Source of the DNA: Branchinecta lynchi
Lineage: Eukaryota > Arthropoda > Branchiopoda > Anostraca > Branchinectidae
Length of the DNA: 64,000 bases
Reading direction: 5' to 3'
NCBI GenBank assembly: GCA_023053575.1
Contig: JAKZAP010000144.1
Span: 35,666-99,665, forward strand
Shown piece by piece: positions 23,023 through 33,624 of this stretch; position 1 is the stretch's first letter; every line of letters starts with the position of its first letter. The notes beneath the pieces were generated by a model. That model worked only from the letters and a program-made list of their open reading frames with translations. It searched no databases and had not been told where the DNA came from. The translations under genes and the position numbers were made by a program.

Positions 23023-25256
23023 CTGACCATGCAGTGGCCGCTGCATGAAAACGAGATGAAATGGGGTCGCTGACCATGCAGTGGCTGCTGCATGAAAAGG
23101 AAATTGGACAAAGGTTGTAATCATTCAGCCGTCACTGCAAGGAAACGAACACAGATGGGGTCGCTGATCTTGCACTGTCAGCTGCATGAAAAGGAAATTC
23201 AACAAATTGTGTAATCATGTAGCCCTCACTGCATGGAAACGAACTCAGATGGGGTCGCTGATCTTGCAGTGGCATCTGCATGAAAACAGAATCAAATTGG
23301 GTCGCTGATCACGCAGCGGTCACTGCATGGAAACGAAATCAAATGTGGTCGCTGATCACGCAGCGGTCACTGCATGGAAACGAAATCAAATGTGGTCGCT
23401 GATCATGCAGTGGCCGCTGCAGGAAAACGAAAACAAATTGGGTCGCTGATTATGCAGCGGCCACTGCATGAAAACGAACTCAAATGGGGTCGCTGATTAT
23501 CCTGTGGCCGCTGCATGAAAACGTAATTGGACAAAGGTCGTAATCATGCAGCCGCCACTGCATGGAAACGAACTAAGATGGGGTCACTGATCCTGCTGTG
23601 GCTGCCGCATGAAAACATACTCAAATGGTGTTGCTGGTCATGCAGTGGCCGCTGCATGAAATTGAAATGAAATGGGGTCGCTGACCATGCAGTGGCCACT
23701 GCATGAAAAGGAAATTGGACAAAGGTTGTAATCATGCAGCCGTCACTGCATGGAGACGAACTCAGATGGGGTCGCTGATCTTGCAGTGCCCGCTGCATGA
23801 AAACGAACTCAAATGGGGTCGCTGATCATGTAGTGGCCGCTGCATGAAAACATACTCAAATGAAGTGGCTGATCATGCAGTGGCCGCTGCATGAAAACGA
23901 AATCAAATTGGGTCACTGACCATGCAGTGGCCTCGACATGAAAAGGAAATTGGACAAAGGTTGTAATCATGCAGCCGTCACTGCATGGAGTCGAACTCAG
24001 AGGCCACTGCATGGAAACGAAATCAAATGGGGTTGCTGATTATGCAATGGCCGCTGCATGAAAACAAAATCAAATGGGGTCGCTGATCATGCAGCGGCCA
24101 CTGCATGGAAACAAAATCAAATGAAATCGCTGATGAGGTCATGGGGTCACATGAAAACAAAATTGGAAAAAGGTCGTAATCATGCAGTGGCCATTGCATG
24201 GAATCGAAAGAAAATGGGGTCGCTGATCATGCAGTAGCCGCTGCAAGAAAATGAAATCAAATGGGGACGCTAATCATGTAGTGACCGCCTCCTGAAAAGG
24301 AAATTCGACAAAGTTCGTAATCATGTAGCCATCACTGCAGGGAAACGAACTCAGATGGCGACGCTTATCTTGCAGTGTCAGCTGCATGAAAGCGAAATTG
24401 ACAAAGGTCGTAATCATGGAGCCACCGCTGCATGGAATCAAATGGGGTCGCTGGTCATGCAATGATTGCATGCAAACAAAATCAAATGGGGTCACTGATC
24501 ATGCAGCGGCCACTGCATGGAAACAAAATCAAATGAAGTCGCTGATGGGGTCATGTGGTCGCATGAAAACAAAATTGGAAAAAGGTCGTAATCATGCAGC
24601 GGCCATGAAAACGAAATCATTTCGGGTCGCTGATCACGCAGCGGTCACTGCATGGGAACGAAATCAAATGTGGTCGCTGATCATGCAGTGGCCGCTGCAT
24701 GAAAACGAAATCAAATTGGGTAGCTGATCATGCAGCGGCCACTGAATGGAAACAAAATCAAATGAAGTCGCTGATGGGGTTTTGGGGTCGCATGAAAACA
24801 AAATTGGAAAAAGGTCGTAATCATGCAGCCGCCATTGCATGGGATCGAAATAAAATGGGGTCGCTGATCATGCTCAGCGACACAAGATCAGCGACTCGCT
24901 GATCATGTAGTGGCCGCTGCATGAAAAGGAAATTTGACAAAGGTCGTAATCATGCATCCGCCACTGCATGGAAACGAACTCAGATGGGGTCGCTGGTCAT
25001 GCAGTGGCTGCCGCACGAAAACGAAATCAAATGGGGTCGCTGATCATGTAGTGGCCGCTGCATGAAAAGGAAATCCGACAAATTTCGTAATCATGTAGCC
25101 GTCACTGCATGAAAACGAACTTGGATGGGGTCGCTGATCTTGCAGTGTCAGCTGCAGGATAGGTCAACTTTTGAACTAAGACATGCAGCTGCCACTGCAA
25201 GATCAGCGACCCCATCTGAGTTCGTTTCCATGCAGTGACGGTTACATGATCAGCGA
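23023..25256 (+). repeat. 47-bp satellite array of unit A
   Basis: 47-bp family in mixed unit types, with a short inverted patch near 25172-25256. It is nearly identical in order to 30144-32374 of the next unit (offset 7118 bp), so the satellite was copied with the genes and not inserted later. Confidence 0.93.
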
Positions 25257-25527
25257 CATAATTTTTGGTGAACCGTTAGCTGAAAAAAAAAAAAATTGTG
25301 GTTAACTGTTATCTGACCTTTTTGCTCAACTGTTAACTGACCTTTTTGGTCAACTGTTAGCTCTCCTTTTTGGTGAACTGTTAACTGTCGTTGATCTTGC
25401 GACTTTATTTAAAAAAAAAAAATTTTGTTCAGTCAACAACCAAAACATTATTTTCCAATTTTTTTTATAACTTGCTAAATCGTTGCCCTTTCGTCATTTT
25501 CCCCACCCATTTTCACTTTACTTAAAA
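25257..25527 (+). repeat. 24-bp minisatellite and spacer
   Basis: About 3.5 units of a 24-bp repeat (TGTTAACTGACCTTTTTGGT plus CAAC) following an A13 run, then about 125 bp of AT-rich spacer with no repeat or gene. Equivalent blocks occur at 32375-32645, 39970-40245 and, inverted, 51393-51696. Confidence 0.8.
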
Positions 25528-26505
25528 GACATGCATGAAAACATACTCAAATGAAGTGGCTGATCATGCAGTGGCCGTTGCATGAAAACGGAATCAAATT
25601 GGGTCACTGACCATGCAGTGGCCTCGACATGAAAAGGAAATTGGACAAAGGTTGTAATCATGCAGCAGTCACTGCATGGAGACGAACACAGATGGGGTCG
25701 CTGATCTTGCAGTGGAAGCTGCATGAAGAAGAAATTGGACAAAGTTCGTGATGATGCAACCGCCACTGCATGGAAATGAACTCAAATGGGGTCGGTGATC
25801 CTGCAGTGGCTGCTGCATGAAAACATACTCAAATGGTGTTGCTGATCATGCAGTGGCCTCTGCATGAAAATGAAATGAAATGGGGTCGCTGACCATGCAG
25901 TGGCCGCTGCATGAAAAGGAAATTGGGCAAAGGTTGTAATCATGCAGCCGTCACTGCATGGAGACGAACTCAGATGGGGTCGCTGATGTTGCAGTGGCAG
26001 CTGCATGAAGACGAAATCAAATGGGGTCGCTGATCATGCAGCGGCCACTGCATGGAAACGAAATCAAATGGGGTTGCTGATCTTGCAATGGCCGCTGCAT
26101 GAAAACAAAATCAAATGTTGTCGCTGATCATGCCGCGGCCACTGCATGGAAACAAAATCAAATGAAATCGCTGATGAGGTCATCGGGTCACATGAAAACA
26201 AAATTGGAAAAAGGTCGTAATCATGCAGCGGCCATTGCAAGGAATCGAAATAAAATGGGGTCGCTGATCATGCAGTGGCCGCTGCAAGAAAACGAAATCA
26301 AATGGGGACGCTAATCATGTAGTGACCGCCTCCTAAAAAGGAAATTCGACAAAGTTCGTAATCATGTTGCCATCACTGCAGGTGATGAGGTCATCGGGTC
26401 ACATGAAAACAAAATGGGAAAAAGGTCGAAATCATGCAGCGGCCATTGCAAGGAATCGAAATAAAATTTGGACGCTAAACATGTAGTGACCGCCTCATGA
26501 AAAGG
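25528..26505 (+). repeat. 47-bp satellite array, second block of unit A
   Basis: Continues the 47-bp family after the spacer. It ends at CGCCTCATGAAAAGGATTCTG, where the 21-bp satellite takes over. The same junction occurs in all complete units. Confidence 0.93.
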
Positions 26506-27821
26506 ATTCTGTCTGCCTTGACTGACTGACTTTATGTCTGTGTGTCTGACTGACTGTCTGTGTGTCTGTCTGTCTGGACTGACTGAATTTGTGTCTGTCT
26601 GTCTTAACAGACTGTATGCCTGTCTGTCGTCCTGACTGAATGTCTCTCGGTCTTGACTGACTCTCTATCTGTCTTGACTGACTGTCTGTCTGTCTTGACT
26701 GACTGTCTGTCTGTCTTGACTGACTGTCTGTCTGTCTTGACTGACTGTCTGTCTATCTTGACTGACTGTCTGTCTGTCTTGACTGACTGTCTATCCGTCT
26801 GTCTGTCTTGACTGACTGACTGTATGTCTGTCTGTCTGTCTGTCTGTCTGTACTGACTGTCTATCTGTCTTGACTGACTTTCTATCTGTCTTGACTGACT
26901 GTCTGTCTGTCTTGACTGACTGTCTGTCTGTCTTTACTGACTGTCTGTCTGTCTGTCTGTCTTGACTGAGTGACTGTATGTATGTCTGTGTGTCTGTCTG
27001 TCTGTTTGTCTCGACTGACTGTCTGTCGGTCTGCCTTGACTGACTTTCTGTTTGTCTTGACTGACTGTCTGTCTGTCTTGACTGAATGTCTGTCTTTCTT
27101 GACTATCTGTCTGTCTGTCTTGACTGTCTGTCTGTCTGTCTTGAATGACTGACTTTCTGTCTGTGTGTCTGACTGACTGTCTGTCTGTCTGACTGACTAT
27201 GTGTCTGTCTTTCTGTCTGCCTTGACTGACTGACTTTATGTCTGTGTGTCTGACTGACTGTCTGTGTGTCTGTCTGACTGTCTGTCTGTCTGACTGACTG
27301 TCTGTCCGTCTGTCTGTCTTGACTGACTGTATGTCTGTCTGTCTGGACTGACTGACTGTGTGTCAATCTGTCTTGACTGACTGTCTGTCTGTCTGACTGA
27401 CTATGTGTCTGTCTTTCTGTCTGCCTTGACTGACTGACTTTATGTCTGTGTGTCTGACTGACTTTCTGTGTGTCTGACTGACTGTCTGTGTGTCCGACTG
27501 ACTGTCTGTCTGTCTGTCTGTTTGTCTTGACTGACTGTATGTCTGTCTGTCTGTCCTGACTGATTGTCTGTCGGTCTTGACTGACTATTTGTCCGTCTGT
27601 CTGTCTGGACTGACTGAATGTGTGTCTGTCTGTCTTGACTGACTGTCTGTCTGTCTGTCTCGACTGACTGTATGCCTGTCTGTCGTCCTGACTGTATGTC
27701 TCTCGGTCTTGAATGACTCTCTGTCTGTCTTGACTTACTGTCTATCTGTCTTGACTGACTGTCTGTCTGTCTTGACTGACTGTCTGTCTGTCTTGACTGA
27801 CTGTCTGTCTGCCTTGACTGA
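26506..27821 (-). repeat. 21-bp satellite upstream of cassette B
   Basis: Reverse-orientation GACA/GTCA satellite (+ strand CTGTCTGTCTTGACTGACTG) with many unit-length variants. It is 89 bp shorter than the tract of units C and D: the segment between TCTTAACAGA and CTGTATGCCTG present at 33726-33806 is missing here. It ends only 7 bp before the ATG of the 118-aa gene. Confidence 0.93.
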
Positions 27822-27823
27822 CC

Positions 27824-27831
27824 TATAAATG
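27824..27831 (+). promoter_or_regulatory. TATAAATG start motif, 118-aa gene, copy B
   Basis: TATAAATG overlaps the start codon. Comparable motifs stand at the 255-codon capsid frame and the 102-aa gene. Copies: 35031-35038 (C), 42626-42633 (D), 49031-49038 (E, - strand), 55510-55517 (F, - strand). It recalls the TAAATG late-promoter element of some large DNA viruses, or a TATA box with almost no leader. The function is inferred. Confidence 0.4.
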
Positions 27832-28185
27832 TTGATTAATAATAAGCGATTACTTTATAAAAAGCAGTATGGAACTGGAATCGGTAGTGTATTCAAAAAC
27901 ATTGTTAATTCCCAGTTATTTCAGACGTCAGCAAAACAAATAAAAGATGGGGCTATGTCAATGTATAATAATATTATTAAACCGAGATTTGAGTTGTTGA
28001 AAAACAGAGCAATAGAATATGGGAAAGATCTGATCGATGTAAACAAGAAGGAACTCATTGATGTAATTGGAAACAAAAAATCGAAGAAGGATCTTATCGG
28101 TACAAATAAAAGGATTTTAAATCAAAGAAGTCAGGACTTGATCAAAACGTTAATGACTGGAAATGGATTAAAGATTCTGAAATAA
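27829..28185 (+). CDS. 118-aa basic protein, putative minor virion protein, copy B
   Basis: Strongly basic: about 24 Lys/Arg against 9 Asp/Glu. The N-terminus is short and basic, then a Gly-containing hydrophobic stretch (GTGIGSVFKNIVNS, 16-29) that could form an amphipathic helix. Two direct internal echoes follow (KDLIDVNKKELIDV and KKDLIGTNKR), and the C-terminus is GNGLKILK. Small proteins with a GxGxGSVF-like start, a helical middle and a basic tail occur next to the capsid gene in Polinton-like and adintovirus-like elements, where they are thought to be minor capsid or membrane-active proteins akin to adenovirus pVI/pX. That role is inferred from position and composition. It lies 30 bp before the capsid frame on the same strand. 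The start is the only ATG with the TATAAATG context. Confidence 0.65.
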   Translation: MLINNKRLLYKKQYGTGIGSVFKNIVNSQLFQTSAKQIKDGAMSMYNNIIKPRFELLKNRAIEYGKDLIDVNKKELIDVIGNKKSKKDLIGTNKRILNQRSQDLIKTLMTGNGLKILK

Positions 28186-28208
28186 GTTTTATTTAATAAT
28201 TTCTTTCT

Positions 28209-28218
28209 TATATAAATG
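28209..28218 (+). promoter_or_regulatory. TATATAAATG start motif, capsid frame, copy B
   Basis: TATATAAATG overlaps the start codon of the capsid frame, within the 30-bp gap after the 118-aa gene. Equivalents: 35416-35425 (C), 43011-43020 (D), and the mirrored sites at 48644-48653 (E) and 55123-55132 (F). Copy A has lost it. Confidence 0.4.
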
Positions 28219-28983
28219 GCAGTAAATAAAGTTACCAGTCCGCAATGGAACATTTTTGATGAACCGCTTGTGGATGAAACAGTGGTTAAATATGAATTTA
28301 AAGAAATTCGAGAAACAGATGTGAATGTATCTAATAAATCAGAGTTTGAATTCGTAACAAAGAAATTAGATTCTTGGTTTTATCCAAGTGAAAGTTATCT
28401 TGATGTCAGTGTCAGAATAGTAAACGAAGATGGGACTCCTATAGCTGCAACCGATGTTGCTACTATAACGAATAATGGATTTAATTTATTCAGTACCGCT
28501 GAGCATGTAATAAACGATGAATCGGTTGAAAAAATTAATCATGTTGGTATTACAACTACCGTTACAAAGTTGATTGAATACTCTGATGATTATTCTAGAA
28601 GTGCTGCAAGAAATCATTTCTGGTATAAAGATTATAATCAAGGGAAAGAAATCAATCCTGTAATTGCTTGGTTTACTGCAGGGGCTGGAACAGTCAGGTT
28701 GACCAATAATGATAATTATAATAAAGGATTTGAAAAAAGATACAACAGAACAAAGAGCAGTAAATTAGTAAATATGTATTTACCATTATCAGAATTGTTT
28801 GGATTTTTGAAAGGAAACAAACGATTCTTCAGAGGTGCATCGCATAAAATATTTCTAAGAAGAAATGATGATAACAACATGATTATAAGAAATGGAAATA
28901 CTAATTTCAAAGTAGTCATCGAGTATTTATCCTGGAAGATCCCTATTGTAGCTCCTAGTATTGAAATGATGAGTAACTTATAA
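28216..28983 (+). CDS. Capsid-like protein, first jelly-roll half, copy B
   Basis: 255 codons ending in TAA. It resembles the N-terminal half of double-jelly-roll major capsid proteins of Polinton-like/adintovirus-type elements (the group often annotated in invertebrate genomes as F54H12.2-like). Supporting features are an early acidic beta-rich strand, LDSWFYPSESYLDVSVRI at 51-68, NNGFNLFS at 86-93, GFEKRYNRTKSS at 171-182, LPLSELFGFL at 189-198, FFRGASHKIFLRR at 204-216 and a KVVIEYLSWKIPIVAPSIE end at 232-250, the usual close of the first roll. Family members are normally single chains of about 450-500 residues; here the reading frame stops at the boundary between the two rolls and resumes in the same frame. 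No signal peptide or membrane segment is seen. The copy is otherwise intact. Confidence 0.72.
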   Translation: MAVNKVTSPQWNIFDEPLVDETVVKYEFKEIRETDVNVSNKSEFEFVTKKLDSWFYPSESYLDVSVRIVNEDGTPIAATDVATITNNGFNLFSTAEHVINDESVEKINHVGITTTVTKLIEYSDDYSRSAARNHFWYKDYNQGKEINPVIAWFTAGAGTVRLTNNDNYNKGFEKRYNRTKSSKLVNMYLPLSELFGFLKGNKRFFRGASHKIFLRRNDDNNMIIRNGNTNFKVVIEYLSWKIPIVAPSIEMMSNL

Positions 28984-29553
28984 AAGGGATTGGCAAAGGA
29001 CAGAAAGAATAATCTGATGTGGGAAGCATGTAATACTTATAAAAGCGATGTTAGTCAGAATAAGGAACACACTTGGAAAGTTATATCTGAGAGAAACAAT
29101 CCAACAAAAGTAGTTGTGATGCTACAGAAAAATGAAAAGCATAACAATCAATTAATGAATAATATGGTGTTTGATCATATGAATTTAACAGACATAGAAC
29201 TTAGAATTAATGGGGATAAATATCCCGAAGAACCACTTAAATGTGATTTTAGCGATGATAAATGTAAATACTCAAATCTTTACAATAGGTTCATACATTT
29301 GGGTTATAAACAATTAGCATTTGATACTGGTAGTGTTGTTAGTATAGAAGAATTTAAAGAAGTATATCCACTATTCTGTTTCGATGTTTCCAAACACGAG
29401 TCAAATATTTATAATGGAACAACTGCTGATATTGAAATAAGTTTAACGTTGAAAGATAATCAACCCGTACCATATAATGTTTACTGTGTTATATATTATG
29501 AAAGAAAAGCTACATTAGATATTATCAATAAAAATATGTATGTGAGTTTGTGA
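28984..29553 (+). CDS. Capsid-like protein, second jelly-roll half, copy B (in-frame after TAA)
   Basis: Same frame as the preceding 255-codon segment, separated only by TAA at 28981-28983. The first ATG is 29017; the stop is TGA at 29551-29553. Features of the second roll are VFDHMNLTDIELRINGDKYP, then FSDDKCKYSNLYNRF, then SIEEFKEVYPLFCFDVSK and a final VYCVIYYER strand, matching the C-terminal half of the same capsid family in order and spacing. There is no TAAATG motif at any internal ATG, so an independent gene is less likely than a continuation, whether by readthrough or as a broken gene. Whether a full-length product is made is not known. Confidence 0.7.
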   Translation, partial: KGLAKDRKNNLMWEACNTYKSDVSQNKEHTWKVISERNNPTKVVVMLQKNEKHNNQLMNNMVFDHMNLTDIELRINGDKYPEEPLKCDFSDDKCKYSNLYNRFIHLGYKQLAFDTGSVVSIEEFKEVYPLFCFDVSKHESNIYNGTTADIEISLTLKDNQPVPYNVYCVIYYERKATLDIINKNMYVSL

Positions 29554-29585
29554 GTCTGGATTTTTTTTTAATAAAATCATCCACT

Positions 29586-29593
29586 AATAAATG
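29586..29593 (+). promoter_or_regulatory. AATAAATG start motif, 102-aa gene, copy B
   Basis: AATAAATG overlaps the start codon of the 102-aa gene. A T-run followed by AATAAAATC lies 10-25 bp upstream, possibly the 3'-end signal of the capsid transcript. Equivalents: 22468-22475 (A), 36793-36800 (C), 44388-44395 (D), and mirrored sites in E and F. Confidence 0.38.
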
Positions 29594-29899
29594 GAGTCCA
29601 CAAAGGAAGTCTTGAATACAATCAGAATGAATAAATACAATGAGACAATCAGGAAAGAAGAACTAGTTCTAGGATTGAAATATACTATTGTTAAAATGAG
29701 AATTGCTAAGACAAAATATGGTGATAAGTTGGTTGTAGTTATTAATCATAATGACAAACCCTGTGATTTGTTTATAACTCAGAAATATAATGCCATTGCT
29801 AACGAATTACTTTTAAAGAAAAATCTGGTTTTGCAGCCTATTGTACGCGAAAACAAGAACAAAGAAACATATGTGGATTTAGAACTGTTTACTCAGTAA
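29591..29899 (+). CDS. 102-aa Lys-rich protein, possible OB-fold, copy B
   Basis: Starts 38 bp after the capsid frame, same strand. Predicted beta-rich core: LVLGLKYTIVKMRIAKTKYG, then DKLVVVIN, then DLFITQKYNAIANELL, then LVLQPIVRENKNKETYVDLELF. A GLKY..I...R...TKYGD.LVV pattern with a later short strand and a helix recalls small OB-fold, single-strand-DNA-binding-like proteins found with such capsid genes in invertebrate genomes. No catalytic motif, Cys cluster or membrane segment. The OB-fold suggestion is a pattern impression. AATAAA follows the stop by 8 bp. Confidence 0.6.
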   Translation: MESTKEVLNTIRMNKYNETIRKEELVLGLKYTIVKMRIAKTKYGDKLVVVINHNDKPCDLFITQKYNAIANELLLKKNLVLQPIVRENKNKETYVDLELFTQ

Positions 29900-30143
29900 T
29901 ATTTGAATAAAAAATGAAAAATGTAAAAAAAAAGAAGTAGTAGTATATTATAGTATTTTATATGTAGTAAAGGGTAATATTCTCATTTCTTGTATCCTTT
30001 ATTTTAGAAGTAAGAAAATAAAAATGTTCTTAAAAAGGGGGATAATTTGGTAAAAAGGATGTTAAAATTTAAGAAATTGATGTTAAAATGGGGTTTTGAA
30101 ATTGGGGGGAGGGTGGAGTGGGAGCGGCGATCTTATACTACTG
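29900..30143 (+). other. AT-rich 3' flank of cassette B
   Basis: Non-coding. GAATAAAAAATG just after the stop could serve polyadenylation. No hairpin or terminal inverted repeat characteristic of a complete viral or Polinton end was seen, so the cassette border here is not a recognisable element terminus. Confidence 0.65.
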
Positions 30144-33100
30144 ACCATGCAGTGGCCGCTGCATGAAAACGAGATGAAATGGGGTCGCTGACCATGCAGT
30201 GGCTGCTGCATGAAAAGGAAATTGGACAAAGGTTGTAATCATTCAGCCGTCACTGCAAGGAAACGAACACAGATGGGGTCGCTGATCTTGCACTGTCAGC
30301 TGCATGAAAAGGAAATTCAACAAATTGTGTAATCATGTAGCCCTCACTGCATGGAAACGAACTCAGATGGGGTCGCTGATCTTGCAGTGGCATCTGCATG
30401 AAAACAGAATCAAATTGGGTCGCTGATCACGCAGCGGTCACTGCATGGAAACGAAATCAAATGTGGTCGCTGATCACGCAGCGGTCACTGCATGGAAACG
30501 AAATCAAATGTGGTCGCTGATCATGCAGTCGCCGCTGCAGGAAAACGAAAACAAATTGGGTCGCTGATCATGCAGCGGCCACTGCATGAAAACGAACTCA
30601 AATGGGGTCGCTGATTATCCTGTGGCCGCTGCATGAAAACGTAATTGGACAAAGGTCGTAATCATGCAGCCGCCACTGCATGGAAACGAACTAAGATGGG
30701 GTCGCTGATCCTGCTGTGGCTGCCGCATGAAAACATACTCAAATGGTGTTGCTGGTCATGCAGTGGCCGCTGCATGAAATTGAAATGAAATGGGGTCGCT
30801 GACCATGCAGTGGCCACTGCATGAAAAGGAAATTGGACAAAGGTTGTAATCATGCAGCCGTCACTGCATGGAGACGAACTCAGATGGGGTCGCTGATCTT
30901 GCAGTGCCCGCTGCATGAAAACGAACTCAAATGGGGTCGCTGATCATGTAGTGGCCGCTGCATGAAAACATACTCAAATGAAGTGGCTGATCATGCAGTG
31001 GCCGCTGCATGAAAACGAAATCAAATTGGGTCGCTGACCATGCAGTGGCCTCGACATGAAAAGGAAATTGGACAAAGGTTGTAATCATGCAGCCGTCACT
31101 GCATGGAGTCGAACTCAGAGGCCACTGCATGGAAACGAAATCAAATGGGGTTGCTGATTATGCAATGGCCGCTGCATGAAAACAAAATCAAATGGGGTCG
31201 CTGATCATGCAGCGGCCACTGCATGGAAACAAAATCAAATGAAATCGCTGATGAGGTCATGGGGTCACATGAAAACAAAATTGGAAAAAGGTCGTAATCA
31301 TGCAGTGGCCATTGCATGGAATCGAAATAAAATGGGGTCGCTGATCATGCAGTAGCCGCTGCAAGAAAATGAAATCAAATGGGGACGCTAATCATGTAGT
31401 GACCGCCTCCTGAAAAGGAAATTCGACAAAGTTCGTAATCATGTAGCCATCACTGCAGGGAAACGAACTCAGATGGCGACGCTTATCTTGCAGTGTCAGC
31501 TGCATGAAAGCGAAATTGACAAAGGTCGTAATCATGGAGCCACCGCTGCATGGAATCAAATGGGGTCGCTGGTCATGCAATGATTGCATGAAAACAAAAT
31601 CAAATGGGGTCACTGATCATGCAGCGGCCACTGCATGGAAACAAAATCAAATGAAGTCGCTGATGGGGTCATGGGGTCGCATGAAAACAAAATTGGAAAA
31701 AGGTCGTAATCATGCAGCGGCCATGAAAACGAAATCATTTCGGGTCGCTGATCACGCAGCGGTCACTGCATGGGAACGAAATCAAATGTGGTCGCTGATC
31801 ATGCAGTGGCCGCTGCATGAAAACGAAATCAAATTGGGTAGCTGATCATGCAGCGGCCACTGAATGGAAACAAAATCAAATGAAGTCGCTGATGGGGTTT
31901 TGGGGTCGCATGAAAACAAAATTGGAAAAAGGTCGTAATCATGCAGCCGCCATTGCATGGGATCGAAATAAAATGGGGTCGCTGATCATGCTCAGCGACA
32001 CAAGATCAGCGACTCGCTGATCATGTAGTGGCCGCTGCATGAAAAGGAAATTTGACAAAGGTCGTAATCATGCATCCGCCACTGCATGGAAACGAACTCA
32101 GATGGGGTCGCTGGTCATGCAGTGGCTGCCGCACGAAAACGAAATCAAATGGGGTCGCTGATCATGTAGTGGCCGCTGCATGAAAAGGAAATCCGACAAA
32201 TTTCGTAATCATGTAGCCGTCACTGCATGAAAACGAACTTGGATGGGGTCGCTGATCTTGCAGTGTCAGCTGCAGGATAGGTCAACTTTTGAACTAAGAC
32301 ATGCAGCTGCCACTGCAAGATCAGCGACCCCATCTGAGTTCGTTTCCATGCAGTGACGGTTACATGATCAGCGACATAATTTTTGGTGAACCGTTAGCTG
32401 AAAAAAAAAAAAATTGTGGTTAACTGTTAGCTGACCTTTTTGCTCAACTGTTAACTGACCTTTTTGGTCAACTGTTAGCTCTCCTTTTTGGTGAACTGTT
32501 AACTGTCGTTGATCTTGCGACTTTATTTAAAAAAAAAAAAATTTTGTTCAGTCAACAACCAAAACATTATTTTCCAATTTTTTTTATAACTTGCTAAATC
32601 GTTGCCCTTTCGTCATTTTCCCCACCCATTTTCACTTTACTTAAAAGACATGCATGAAAACATACTCAAATGAAGTGGCTGATCATGCAGTGGCCGTTGC
32701 ATGAAAACGAAATCAAATTGGGTCACTGACCATGCAGTGGCCTCGACATGAAAAGGAAATTGGACAAAGGTTGTAATCATGCAGCAGTCACTGCATGGAG
32801 ACGAACACAGATGGGGTCGCTGATCTTGCAGTGGAAGCTGCATGAAGAAGAAATTGGACAAAGTTCGTGATGATGCAACCGCCACTGCATGGAAATGAAC
32901 TCAAATGGGGTCGGTGATCCTGCAGTGGCTGCTGCATGAAAACATACTCAAATGGTGTTGCTGATCATGCAGTGGCCTCTGCATGAAAATGAAATGAAAT
33001 GGGGTCGCTGACCATGCAGTGGCCGCTGCATGAAAAGGAAATTGGGCAAAGGTTGTAATCATGCAGCCGTCACTGCATGGAGACGAACTCAGATGGGGTC

Positions 33101-33624
33101 GCTGATGTTGCAGTGGCAGCTGCATGAAAACGAAATCAAATGGGGTCGCTGATCATGCAGCGGCCACTGCATGGAAACGAAATCAAATGGGGTTGCTGAT
33201 CTTGCAATGGCCGCTGCATGAAAACAAAATCAAATGTTGTCGCTGATCATGCCGCGGCCACTGCATGGAAACAAAATCAAATGAAATCGCTGATGAGGTC
33301 ATCGGGTCACATGAAAACAAAATTGGAAAAAGGTCGTAATCATGCAGCGGCCATTGCAAGGAATCGAAATAAAATGGGGTCGCTGATCATGCAGTGGCCG
33401 CTGCAAGAAAACGAAATCAAATGGGGACGCTAATCATGTAGTGACCGCCTCCTAAAAAGGAAATTCGACAAAGTTCGTAATCATGTTGCCATCACTGCAG
33501 GTGATGAGGTCATCGGGTCACATGAAAACAAAATGGGAAAAAGGTCGAAATCATGCAGCGGCCATTGCAAGGAATCGAAATAAAATTTGGACGCTAAACA
33601 TGTAGTGACCGCCTCATGAAAAGG
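30144..33624 (+). repeat. 47-bp satellite with 24-bp spacer, unit B
   Basis: Same internal order as unit A at an offset of 7118 bp, including the 24-bp minisatellite and spacer at 32375-32645. Differences are scattered single bases, for example the stem word GTTAGCTGACC here against GTTATCTGACC in unit A. Confidence 0.92.

Noticed and set aside
28716..28919. 67-residue hydrophobic frame antisense to the capsid frame, in all copies
   Set aside because: It lies wholly within the capsid coding segment on the opposite strand and is conserved only because the capsid segment is duplicated.
28984..29553. An independent gene starting at the TTG (28990) or ATG (29017) after the TAA
   Set aside because: No start motif like those of the other three frames, and its sequence reads as the second jelly roll of the preceding frame. 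It is kept as a continuation, with separate translation left open.
27829..30143. A complete Polinton or Maverick element
   Set aside because: No terminal inverted repeats, polymerase B, retroviral-type integrase, packaging ATPase or protease were found in the unit; only four frames are present.
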